Assembly: GCF_900101595.1 (NCBI RefSeq)
Contig: NZ_FMYY01000004.1
Location: 62,001 to 126,000 of the forward strand
Source of the DNA: Paenibacillus sp. cl123
GTDB taxonomy: Bacteria > Bacillota > Bacilli > Paenibacillales > NBRC-103111
Direction of reading: 5' to 3'
DNA length: 64,000 nt
Shown here: piece after piece, positions 1 to 7,764 of the stretch
Position numbering within the stretch: the first letter of the stretch is position 1
How the letters are laid out: each line of letters begins with the position of its first letter
Made by a program: the position numbers and the translations under genes
Notes under the pieces: model-generated
Seen by the model: the letters and a program-made list of their open reading frames with translations, nothing else
Databases searched by the model: none
Told to the model about the DNA's origin: nothing

Positions 1-774
1 AAAGCCGTTCAGGCCGGAACCTCCCATTATCTGGGCACTAATTTTGCCGTAGCTTTCGATATCAAGTATTTGGACCGCGATAATCAGCATACGTTCTGCC
101 ATACGACGTCCTGGGGAGTCAGCACGCGCTTGATCGGCGCTCTGATCATGGTGCATGGCGACGACAGAGGATTGGCTCTGCCTCCTAAGGTAGCGCCTAC
201 GCAAGTCGTGATGATCCCGATCGGACCGCCTAAGACGCGCGAGCAGGTTATCGGCTGCGTGGACGGTTTGTACGCCGAGCTGAAGCGGGCTGGCATTCGT
301 GTGAAGGTGGACGACCGGCAGGATCAAAGCCCGGGCTGGAAGTTCAATGAATACGAGATGCGCGGCGTGCCTGTGCGCGTCGAGCTCGGACCTCGCGACA
401 TGGAGAACGGACAGGTCGTGCTCGTATCCCGGATCACGGGCGAGAAGCGCGTTGTGGCCCAAAGCCAAATTGTAGAAGAAGTGCAAAAGCTGTTGACGGA
501 GACCCAGCAAGAAATGTATGATCGAGCCAAGAAGTTCCGCGACGAGGCGATGACGAGCGCGGATACGCTGGATGAGCTGAAGGGCTTCCTGCAGCAAAAG
601 CGGGGCTTCTCGCTCTCGGGCTGGTGCGGCTCGGCGGCTTGCGAAGCGACCGTGAAGGAAGAGACCGGCGCGACAAGCCGCAATATTCCGTTTGCGCCTG
701 AGTTTCAGAAGTCGACATGTCTCGTTTGCGGGGAGCCGTCCAAGCATACGGTCGTGTTCGGACGATCGTACTAA
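1..774 (+). CDS. proS: Prolyl-tRNA synthetase, C-terminal part (5-prime truncated by window edge)
   Basis: The frame is open from base 1 to TAA at 774, so the N-terminal half lies outside the window. The visible part begins in the class II catalytic core (TSHYLGTNFAVAFD), continues through the anticodon-binding domain (PPKVAPTQVVMIPIG onward) and ends in a Cys-containing C-terminal domain with pairs GWCGSAAC and CLVCG. The protein terminates in GRSY, and a C-terminal Tyr is typical of the archaeal/eukaryote-like ProRS type 3. B. subtilis carries a different, bacterial-type ProRS at this locus. The enzyme charges tRNA-Pro in the cytoplasm. Its position just before polC matches Bacillota synteny. 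The family call is firm; the subtype is inferred from the tail. Confidence 0.95.
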   Translation, partial: KAVQAGTSHYLGTNFAVAFDIKYLDRDNQHTFCHTTSWGVSTRLIGALIMVHGDDRGLALPPKVAPTQVVMIPIGPPKTREQVIGCVDGLYAELKRAGIRVKVDDRQDQSPGWKFNEYEMRGVPVRVELGPRDMENGQVVLVSRITGEKRVVAQSQIVEEVQKLLTETQQEMYDRAKKFRDEAMTSADTLDELKGFLQQKRGFSLSGWCGSAACEATVKEETGATSRNIPFAPEFQKSTCLVCGEPSKHTVVFGRSY

Positions 775-802
775 TCGCTGCAGCGGTTTAAATCAATAGG
801 AG

Positions 803-846
803 GAGGCAAACGGGATGGTTTTATTAATTCCATTTGCCTTTTTTTC
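803..846 (+). terminator. Intrinsic terminator after proS
   Basis: Stem AGGCAAA (804-810) pairs with TTTGCCT (833-839) and is followed by a run of seven T. The loop is long, 22 bases. It separates proS from polC. Confidence 0.75.
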
Positions 847-876
847 AGCTTTGCGGGTGATTTTGGTTTTCCGGGT

Positions 877-969
877 CCCCGCAAAGTACCTGAATAGGCT
901 TCGAAGCCAAACACCATTTTGTGGGGAATAACTTTGTGGGGAATGACTTTGCGGGGAATTTTTTTGGGG
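877..969 (+). repeat. Dispersed intergenic hairpin repeat, copy 1, with tandem 3-prime arms
   Basis: The 5-prime arm CCCCGCAAAGT (877-887) is followed by CCTGAAT and a perfect central palindrome GGCTTCGAAGCC (897-908). The 3-prime arm ATTTTGTGGGG (916-926) follows. The 3-prime arm is then repeated in tandem with a 15-base period: AATAACTTTGTGGGG (927-941), AATGACTTTGCGGGG (942-956) and a decayed AATTTTTTTGGGG (957-969). Each intact arm can pair with the single 5-prime arm. Related copies lie at 16957 and 46585. The array ends 9 bases before the polC start, so the last unit runs into the polC ribosome binding site. Confidence 0.8.
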
Positions 970-978
970 AGGGACAAC

Positions 979-3900
979 ATGAGCGGTAGCAGTACAGCAT
1001 TGAAGCGCGATCGGTTCGAGATGCTGATGCAGCAGGCGAGCGTTCCTTCGGAGGTCGTCAGACAGTTTTTCGCCGACGGCTATATCGACAAGGTGGAGAC
1101 CAGCCGCAAAAACAAGGAATGGGTGTTCTTCATCGTGAAGACGCAGGTCGTTCCTTGCGACATCTACCGGACGTTCTGCAAGATGATCCGCGACAAGTTC
1201 GCGCATATTGCCGCGATCCGGTTCGTACTGCAGTATACGGCTGACGTCGATCCGTCTAGCGTGGCTCATGAATATTGGGGCATGTTTCTCGAGTGGGTGC
1301 AACGGGAGGCGGCTTCGATCAACGGCTGGATGACGAAGGCCAAGATCGAGGTGAACGGGAATGTGCTGACGCTCTGCCTGCTCGATACCATTGGGTTGGA
1401 GCTGGCGAAGAAGAAGAACATCGGCGAGTGGATCAGGCAGTATTTCTCCGGTTTTTTCGGAGTCGAGTTTCATGTGAAATATACGGTCAGCGCTTCCCGG
1501 GAAGAAGAACTGGAGAAATTCACGAAAATTATCGAGCAGGAGCAGAAGGTAGTCACTACTCAGATTCTCACTGCGGTTGAGGCTGAGGAAGCGGCGCAGG
1601 CGACCGTACCGGAAGGTGAAGTGAAGCTGATGGTCGGTTATGACATCAAGGAGCCGGCTGTTCCGATTCAGAATGTGAAGGACGAAGAGAAGAAGATTAC
1701 CGTCCAAGGCTCTGTGTTCGGTCTCGATATGAAGGAGCTCCGCAACGGCAGCACGCTGTTCACTTTCAATATTACGGATTTCTCCGATTCCATTATGGTG
1801 AAGAGCTTCGCCAAGACGAAGGAAGACGTTAAGATTTACAGTCTGATCAAAAACGGCACCTGGCTCAAGCTGCGCGGGCGCGTGGAATATGACCGGTTCA
1901 TGCAAATTCCTGAGCTTGTGATGATCCCGTCCGATGTCAACGAAATTATGGCTCCTCCGGACCGCAAGGACGATGCGGCGGAGAAACGCGTGGAGTTTCA
2001 TCTGCATACGTCGATGAGCACGATGGACGGCATTACGCCTGTCGATCAATACATCAAGATGGCTGCCAAGTGGGGGCATAAGGCGATCGCGGTGACCGAT
2101 CACGGAGGCGTCCAATGCTTCCCTGAAGCGCATAAGGCGGGGAAAAAGAACGGTATCAAGGTCATCTATGGCGTCGAGGCCAATGTCATTGACGACTCCG
2201 TTCAAGTGGCGATGAACGCTACCGATATTGCGCTTGCCGAAGCTGAATACGTGATCTTTGACGTGGAGACGACGGGCTTGTCGGTGACCAATAACAAGAT
2301 TATCGAGCTGGCGGGCGTGAAGATGAAGGACGGCAAGGAAATCGACCGGTTCGCTACCTTTATCGATCCCCATGAGCGGATTCCTTATAATATTCAACAG
2401 CTCACCAATATTACCGATGACATGGTACGGGGAGCGCCGGATATTTCCGAGAAGCTGCCGCAGTTTATGGAGTTTGTGGGGGACGCGGTGCTCGTGGCCC
2501 ACAACGCCCGGTTCGATATGGGCTTCTTGAATACGAATCTCAAGCGGCTGGGTCTTCCGGAAGCGGCGAACCCGGTGCTCGATACGCTGGAGCTGGCCCG
2601 CCTGCTGTATCCGACGATGAAAAATCACCGGCTAAATACGCTGTCGGACAAGTTCAAGGTCAGCCTGGATAACCATCACCGGGCGATCGACGACTCCATA
2701 GCGCTCGGACTGGTCTTATATCATATGCTCAAGGAAGCGGCGGACAACGGCTATACGCAGCTTAGTCAGCTGAATGATCAGGTCGGCAAAAACCTGAAAA
2801 CGCAGCGGCCTTTCCATTGCTGCATCTATGCGCAAAACATGGTCGGCAAGAAAAATTTATATACGTTGATCTCATTATCTCATACCGAATATTTCCACCG
2901 GGTCCCTTGCATTCCGAGGACGAAGCTGATCGAACTGCGCGAAGGGCTCATTATCGCTTCCGGATGCGAGAAGGGCGAGCTGTTCGAGACCGTGCTGAAC
3001 AAATCCCTCGAGGAAGCGGAATCGGTGGCCGAGTTCTACGACGTGCTGGAAATTCAGCCCGCTCTGGTCAATATGCATCTGGTCGAAAAAGGGCTGGTCG
3101 GAAGCCCGGCACAGCTCGAGGACGCCGCCCGCAAAATCGTAGATATCGGCCGGAAGCTGGGCAAGCCCGTTATCGCGACCGGGAATGTCCATTATCTGCA
3201 TCCGCGCGAGAAAATAAACCGCGATATTACGATTCACGGCATTACCGGGTTCAGCCCGCTGAAAGATATCCGCAAGCCGGACGTGCATTTCCGCACTACG
3301 AAGGAGATGCTGGCCGAGTTCGAATTCCTTGGCGCCGAGCTGGCGCATGAGGTAGTCGTCACGAACACCGCGGCGCTGGCCGACCGGTTCGAGGAGCTGG
3401 AGCTGTTCCCGGACAAGCTGTTCACCCCGATTATCGAAGGGGCGGACGACGAGATCCGCGAGACCTGCTACAACACGGCAAAGGAAATTTATGGAGAGCC
3501 GATTCCCGAGGTCATCGTCGCCCGGCTGGAGAAGGAGCTGGTGCCGATCATCAAGTACGGCTTCTCGGCCAACTATCTCATCTCCGAGCGGCTGGTGAAA
3601 AAGTCCAATCAGGACGGATACCTGGTCGGCTCGCGGGGTTCGGTCGGTTCTTCGGTCGTCGCTACTTTCCTCGGCATCTCCGAGGTTAACCCGCTGCCCC
3701 CGCATTATATATGCGCTTCCTGCCGGTACAGCGAGTGGATTCTTGACGGCTCCATCCCTTCGGGCTTCGATCTGCCGGACAAGAACTGCCCTACATGCGG
3801 CAGCAAGCTGAAGGGCGAAGGCCAGGATATTCCGTTCGAGACGTTCCTTGGCTTCAAGGGGGATAAAGTTCCCGATATCGACTTGAACTTCTCGGGGGAA

Positions 3901-5295
3901 TACCAGCCGAACGCGCATAACTTTACCAAAGAGATGTTCGGAGAGCGGAACGTTTTTCGGGCCGGCACGATCGGTACGGTAGCGGAGAAAACGGCATTCG
4001 GATTTGTCAAAAAGTACGAGGAAGATCAAGGGAAGAAATGGCGAGGGGCGGAGCTGAGCCGGCTCGCGCTCGGCTGCACCGGGGTCAAGCGCAGCACCGG
4101 CCAGCATCCGGGCGGCATCGTCGTCGTACCGGATTACATCGACGTCAATGACATTACGCCGGTCCAGTATCCGGCGGATGACACGAGCGCCGATTGGAAG
4201 ACGACGCATTTCGACTATCACGCATTTGACGCCAACTTGCTCAAGCTTGATATTCTGGGACATGACGATCCGACGATGATGCGGATGCTGCAGGACTTGA
4301 CCGGCGTCGATCCGACGACGATCCCGATGAACGACCCGAAGGTAATGAGCATGTTCAACTCTGTGGACGCGCTTGGCGTAACGCCCGAGCAGATACGGAC
4401 GCCGGTCGCCACTTACGGCGTACCGGAGATGGGGACCAAGTTCGTCCGCCAGATGCTGGAGGAGGCGAGGCCGTCAAGCTTTGCCGACTTGCTCCAGATC
4501 TCGGGGCTGTCTCACGGAACCGGCGTATGGCTGGGCAATGCCCAGGAACTGATCAAAAAAGGCATCTGTACGATCAAAACCGTGATCGGCTGCCGGGACG
4601 ACATCATGTTGTATCTGATTTATAAAGCAGGGATGGATGCAGGGCTTGCCTTCAAAATTACGGAGAGCGTGCGGAAGGGGAAAGGGCTGACCGAGGAATG
4701 GAAGGAAGACATGAAGAAGCATAAGGTGCCGCAGTGGTACATCGATTCCTGCGAAAAAATCGAGTACATGTTTCCGAAGGCGCATGCCTCCGCTTATGTC
4801 ATCTCCGCCGTCCGGACCGCTTACTTCAAGCTGTATCATCCAATCGCCTATTACGCCACATACTTCTCCGTCCGCGCGACCGATTTTGAGCTGGAGCTGC
4901 TCTGTCAGGGCTATGACGCCATCGTCCGCAGGCTGGTGGAAATTGAAGAAAAGGGCTTCCAGGCGCTGCCTAAGGAGAAAAACATGATCTCGATTCTCGA
5001 GATGGCGATCGAGATGACGGCCCGCGGCTTCTCCTTCAAGCCGGTCGATCTGTACAAGTCCGATGCGACAAAATTCATCATCGAGGGCGACTCGCTCATT
5101 CCACCGTTTTCGGCGGTCGGCGGCATCGGGGAAAATGCGGCCAGGAACATCGCCGCCGCCAGGGATGCGGGACCTTATCTGTCGATCGAGGATTTTCAGA
5201 CGCGAAGCAAGGCATCGAAGACGATCGTCGAGCTGCTCGGCGGCATGGGCTGCTTCCGCGGCCTTCCCGAGACGAATCAGCTGTCTTTGTTCTAG
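979..5295 (+). CDS. polC: DNA polymerase III PolC, Gram-positive type alpha subunit
   Basis: This is the replicative polymerase of low-GC Gram-positives, with a built-in 3-5 proofreading exonuclease. ATG 979 is chosen because GGGGAGGG lies just upstream and the product, 1438 residues, matches the usual length. An upstream in-frame ATG at 919 would only translate the tandem repeat. Visible in order: an OB-fold region (about 235-330), a PHP domain starting at VEFHLHTSMS (about 337), the inserted exonuclease with DVETTGL (about 427), return to PHP, a zinc-binding CASC...CPTC segment (about 912-940), the palm motif PDIDLNF (about 965) and a C-terminal QLSLF, a plausible beta-clamp-binding tail. 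It lies downstream of a repeat element that may influence its expression. Confidence 0.97.
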   Translation: MSGSSTALKRDRFEMLMQQASVPSEVVRQFFADGYIDKVETSRKNKEWVFFIVKTQVVPCDIYRTFCKMIRDKFAHIAAIRFVLQYTADVDPSSVAHEYWGMFLEWVQREAASINGWMTKAKIEVNGNVLTLCLLDTIGLELAKKKNIGEWIRQYFSGFFGVEFHVKYTVSASREEELEKFTKIIEQEQKVVTTQILTAVEAEEAAQATVPEGEVKLMVGYDIKEPAVPIQNVKDEEKKITVQGSVFGLDMKELRNGSTLFTFNITDFSDSIMVKSFAKTKEDVKIYSLIKNGTWLKLRGRVEYDRFMQIPELVMIPSDVNEIMAPPDRKDDAAEKRVEFHLHTSMSTMDGITPVDQYIKMAAKWGHKAIAVTDHGGVQCFPEAHKAGKKNGIKVIYGVEANVIDDSVQVAMNATDIALAEAEYVIFDVETTGLSVTNNKIIELAGVKMKDGKEIDRFATFIDPHERIPYNIQQLTNITDDMVRGAPDISEKLPQFMEFVGDAVLVAHNARFDMGFLNTNLKRLGLPEAANPVLDTLELARLLYPTMKNHRLNTLSDKFKVSLDNHHRAIDDSIALGLVLYHMLKEAADNGYTQLSQLNDQVGKNLKTQRPFHCCIYAQNMVGKKNLYTLISLSHTEYFHRVPCIPRTKLIELREGLIIASGCEKGELFETVLNKSLEEAESVAEFYDVLEIQPALVNMHLVEKGLVGSPAQLEDAARKIVDIGRKLGKPVIATGNVHYLHPREKINRDITIHGITGFSPLKDIRKPDVHFRTTKEMLAEFEFLGAELAHEVVVTNTAALADRFEELELFPDKLFTPIIEGADDEIRETCYNTAKEIYGEPIPEVIVARLEKELVPIIKYGFSANYLISERLVKKSNQDGYLVGSRGSVGSSVVATFLGISEVNPLPPHYICASCRYSEWILDGSIPSGFDLPDKNCPTCGSKLKGEGQDIPFETFLGFKGDKVPDIDLNFSGEYQPNAHNFTKEMFGERNVFRAGTIGTVAEKTAFGFVKKYEEDQGKKWRGAELSRLALGCTGVKRSTGQHPGGIVVVPDYIDVNDITPVQYPADDTSADWKTTHFDYHAFDANLLKLDILGHDDPTMMRMLQDLTGVDPTTIPMNDPKVMSMFNSVDALGVTPEQIRTPVATYGVPEMGTKFVRQMLEEARPSSFADLLQISGLSHGTGVWLGNAQELIKKGICTIKTVIGCRDDIMLYLIYKAGMDAGLAFKITESVRKGKGLTEEWKEDMKKHKVPQWYIDSCEKIEYMFPKAHASAYVISAVRTAYFKLYHPIAYYATYFSVRATDFELELLCQGYDAIVRRLVEIEEKGFQALPKEKNMISILEMAIEMTARGFSFKPVDLYKSDATKFIIEGDSLIPPFSAVGGIGENAARNIAAARDAGPYLSIEDFQTRSKASKTIVELLGGMGCFRGLPETNQLSLF

Positions 5296-5338
5296 TCTGC
5301 GCCGGGGTTTATCGCAGCGGCGGTACCGGCGGCCCCAG

Positions 5339-5368
5339 TTGCAATAAAGCCGGGACCTATGGTATAAT
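5339..5368 (+). promoter_or_regulatory. Sigma-A type promoter for the rimP-nusA-infB operon
   Basis: TTGCAA (5339-5344), an 18-base spacer and TATAAT (5363-5368). It stands in the gap between polC and rimP, where B. subtilis also starts its nusA operon. Read by eye. Confidence 0.65.
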
Positions 5369-5402
5369 TTCCTATGGTAACAACGGTATATCTCGAATCC
5401 GG

Positions 5403-5430
5403 AGAGTGGGGAAACCCACTCTTTACATTT
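5403..5430 (+). promoter_or_regulatory. Leader hairpin with GAAA loop upstream of rimP
   Basis: AGAGTGGG (5403-5410) and CCCACTCT (5415-5422) form a perfect 8-bp stem closed by GAAA, followed by TTACATTTT. The U-tract is interrupted, so it may be a weak terminator or attenuator, or only an mRNA-stabilising hairpin, in the leader of the rimP-nusA transcript. Confidence 0.5.
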
Positions 5431-5483
5431 TGTATGAGTGTTTTCGGAGACTCGTTTTATGAGGGAACAGGAGGATAACGCGT

Positions 5484-5942
5484 TTGAGCAATCAGATCAA
5501 ATCGGCTGTGGAGGCGCTGGTGCGTCCGTACCTGGACGAGAACCAGTTCGAGCTGGTCGACATCGAATACGTAAAAGAAGGCGGGAACTGGTTCCTGCGG
5601 GTGTATTGCGATAAGGAAGGCGGCATCGACATCGACGACTGCGGGCGCATCAGCGAATATTTGAGCGCCAGACTGGATGAGCAAGATCCGATTCCCGACG
5701 CTTATTTTCTTGAAGTATCCTCGCCCGGGGCGGAACGGCCGCTTCGCAAGCCGCAGGATTACAGCCGCGCCGTCGGCCAGCATGTTTTTATAACAACCTA
5801 CGAGCCTATCGACGGCTTGAAGGAGTTCGAAGGCACGCTTACGTTTTACGATGAGACGGCTGTCGAGGTTGAGGTCGGCAAGAAGAAGCACCGGCTGCCC
5901 GCGGCCAAAGTCGCCAGCGCGAGACTGGCCATCAAGTTTTAG
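5484..5942 (+). CDS. rimP: Ribosome maturation factor RimP
   Basis: 152 residues, needed for maturation of the 30S subunit. Start TTG 5484 is preceded by AGGAGG with good spacing. The conserved N-terminal block (FELVDIEYVKEGGNWFLRVY), the IDIDDC segment and the SSPGAERPL motif are typical of RimP (YlxS). It is the first gene after the operon promoter and is followed by nusA, as in B. subtilis. A short GCCCG/CGGGC hairpin lies in the 54-base gap to nusA. Confidence 0.95.
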   Translation: MSNQIKSAVEALVRPYLDENQFELVDIEYVKEGGNWFLRVYCDKEGGIDIDDCGRISEYLSARLDEQDPIPDAYFLEVSSPGAERPLRKPQDYSRAVGQHVFITTYEPIDGLKEFEGTLTFYDETAVEVEVGKKKHRLPAAKVASARLAIKF

Positions 5943-5996
5943 CTAAGACGCCCGATTTCGGGCTTCGTATTTTATGAGAGGGGGAACTCCAAACAA

Positions 5997-7094
5997 ATGA
6001 ATATGGATTTTATCGAAGCGTTGAACGAAATCGAACGCGAGAAGGGCATCGCCAAGGAGCTGCTGATCGATGCCATCGAAGCAGCCCTGATCTCCGGCTA
6101 TAAGCGCAATTTCAACACGGCGCAAAATGTCCGCGTCGACATCAACCGGCATACCGGCTTGATCAAGGTGTACGCGCGCAAAACCGTCGTGGAGGAAGTG
6201 CTCGACGCCCGTCTCGAGATTTCGTTGTTCGCTGCCAGAGAGATGAATCAGAACTACCAATTAAACGATATCGTGGAGATCGAAGTCACTCCGCGAGATT
6301 TCGGCCGCATTGCCGCGCAAACGGCGAAGCAGGTCGTAACCCAGCGCATCCGCGAAGCGGAACGCGGCCTGATCTACAACGCCTATGTGGACAAAGAGGA
6401 AGACATTGTCAACGGGATCGTACAGCGCCAAGATCAGCGCAACCTGTATATCGATTTGGGTAAGATCGAAGCGGTGATGCCGCTCACCGAGCTGATGCCG
6501 ACCGACAAGTTCAAGCAGGGCGACCGCGTGAAGGCCTATATTACCAAAGTCGAGAACACAACCAAAGGGCCGCAAATCATCCTCTCGCGTACGCATCCGG
6601 GGTTATTGAAGCGGTTGTTTGAGCTTGAGGTGCCGGAAATTTTTCAAGGCGTCGTCGAGATTCGCTCCGTGGCCAGAGAAGCCGGCTTCCGCTCGAAGAT
6701 CGCCGTTCACTCCCGCAACAGTGAGGTTGACCCGGTCGGCTCCTGCGTCGGCCCGAAGGGCATGCGCGTGCAGACGATTGTCGGCGAGCTGAAAGGCGAG
6801 AAGATCGATATCGTGCGGTGGGTGGAAAGCGTTGACGAATACGTAGCGAACGCGCTCAGTCCTTCCAAGGTCATCGAGGTGCAGGTGTTCGAAGCCGAGA
6901 AGATGGCCCGCGTTATCGTACCGGATTACCAGCTGTCGCTGGCGATCGGGATCAAGGGTCAGAATGCGCGGCTGGCCGCGAAGCTGACCGGATGGAAGAT
7001 CGATATCAAGAGCGAGACGCAAGCCGAGCAGGAGTTTGGCCGTCCGAAGACATATGCGGAGGAAATGCATCAGGATTCGGTCAGCATCGATTAG
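5997..7094 (+). CDS. nusA: Transcription termination/antitermination factor NusA
   Basis: 365 residues, the short Gram-positive form without the acidic repeats of proteobacteria. It binds RNA polymerase and modulates pausing, termination and translation coupling. The N-terminal RNAP-binding domain (FIEALNEIEREKGI), the DFGRIAAQTAKQVV segment, an S1 domain and two KH domains (DPVGSCVGPKGMRV and PDYQLSLAIGIKGQNARLAA) are visible. ATG 5997 is used; ATG 6003 is an equally good alternative. It sits in the conserved rimP-nusA-rnpM-ylxQ-infB operon. Confidence 0.96.
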   Translation: MNMDFIEALNEIEREKGIAKELLIDAIEAALISGYKRNFNTAQNVRVDINRHTGLIKVYARKTVVEEVLDARLEISLFAAREMNQNYQLNDIVEIEVTPRDFGRIAAQTAKQVVTQRIREAERGLIYNAYVDKEEDIVNGIVQRQDQRNLYIDLGKIEAVMPLTELMPTDKFKQGDRVKAYITKVENTTKGPQIILSRTHPGLLKRLFELEVPEIFQGVVEIRSVAREAGFRSKIAVHSRNSEVDPVGSCVGPKGMRVQTIVGELKGEKIDIVRWVESVDEYVANALSPSKVIEVQVFEAEKMARVIVPDYQLSLAIGIKGQNARLAAKLTGWKIDIKSETQAEQEFGRPKTYAEEMHQDSVSID

Positions 7095-7137
7095 ATCGAT
7101 TAGTTGCGGATTATATAAGCCTTAGGGGGGATTAGCG

Positions 7138-7455
7138 ATGAAGCCGAGAAAAACGCCGCTGCGCAAGTGCGTGGCATGCCAGCAGATGATGCCGAAGCGG
7201 GAGCTGATCCGTGTTGTCAAAACCCCGGCCGGCGAGCTGCTCATCGATCTGACCGGCAAGAAGGCTGGCCGAGGGGCCTATCTGTGCGGCAAGCAGTCTT
7301 GTTTCAAGCTCGCGAAGAAGTCGCGAGCGCTGGACCGGGCGCTGAAAGCGCAGGTTAGTCCGGACATCTACGATGCTTTGGAGCAGGATTTTATTAAAGT
7401 CGAAGACGAGTTTATAGCCGGGAAACAATCGGCAGATGAGGATGACGATGAATAA
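7138..7455 (+). CDS. rnpM: RNase P modulator RnpM (YlxR family)
   Basis: 105 residues, slightly longer than B. subtilis YlxR. The diagnostic RKCVACQ near the N-terminus and [13 protein letters not shown] in the middle define the YlxR fold. The B. subtilis protein has been reported to bind the RNase P RNA and modulate its activity. The start is supported by an AGGGGGG stretch upstream. The last 8 bases overlap the ylxQ start, suggesting translational coupling. The C-terminal extension ([17 protein letters not shown]) is acidic. Confidence 0.9.
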   Translation: MKPRKTPLRKCVACQQMMPKRELIRVVKTPAGELLIDLTGKKAGRGAYLCGKQSCFKLAKKSRALDRALKAQVSPDIYDALEQDFIKVEDEFIAGKQSADEDDDE

Positions 7456-7741
7456 CCGTTTTTTTTCCAATCTAGGTCTTGCGATGCGCGCCGGCAAGGT
7501 CATTACCGGCGAAGAGGCTGTCATCGAGTCGATCCGCAGCGGGGAAGCTAAGCTGGTCATTGTGGCCGAGGACGCTTCCGCTGGTACGCTTAAGAAGATA
7601 ACCGATAAATGCAGTCATTATCAAGTTCCTATTCATCAATACGGCAGCCGGGAACAGCTCGGGGGCAGTATAGGGAAAGAAATGCGGGTTGTCGTCGCCG
7701 TTGCCGATGGGGGATTTGCACGACTGCTGCTGAAGCCGTAA
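7448..7741 (+). CDS. rplGA: L7Ae/L30e-type K-turn RNA-binding protein YlxQ
   Basis: 97 residues from ATG 7448, chosen because GAGG lies 6 bases upstream; ATG 7436 and ATG 7442 are also in frame. The L7Ae-family pattern is visible: [21 protein letters not shown], then [10 protein letters not shown], then a C-terminal [13 protein letters not shown]. Proteins of this family bind kink-turn RNA. The exact RNA target is not shown by the sequence. It overlaps rnpM and precedes infB in the standard operon. Confidence 0.9.
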   Translation: MNNRFFSNLGLAMRAGKVITGEEAVIESIRSGEAKLVIVAEDASAGTLKKITDKCSHYQVPIHQYGSREQLGGSIGKEMRVVVAVADGGFARLLLKP

Positions 7742-7764
7742 AAAAAGCTCGGAGGTGGACTGTA

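Noticed and set aside
919..978. Upstream ATG extending PolC by 20 residues
   Set aside because: It would translate the tandem 15-base repeat (WGITLWGMTLRGI) and lacks a ribosome binding site; ATG 979 has GGGGAGGG.
793..2628. Long open frame (611 codons) on the minus strand opposite polC
   Set aside because: Shadow of polC codon usage; no ribosome binding site and a composition rich in His, Arg and Leu typical of antisense frames.
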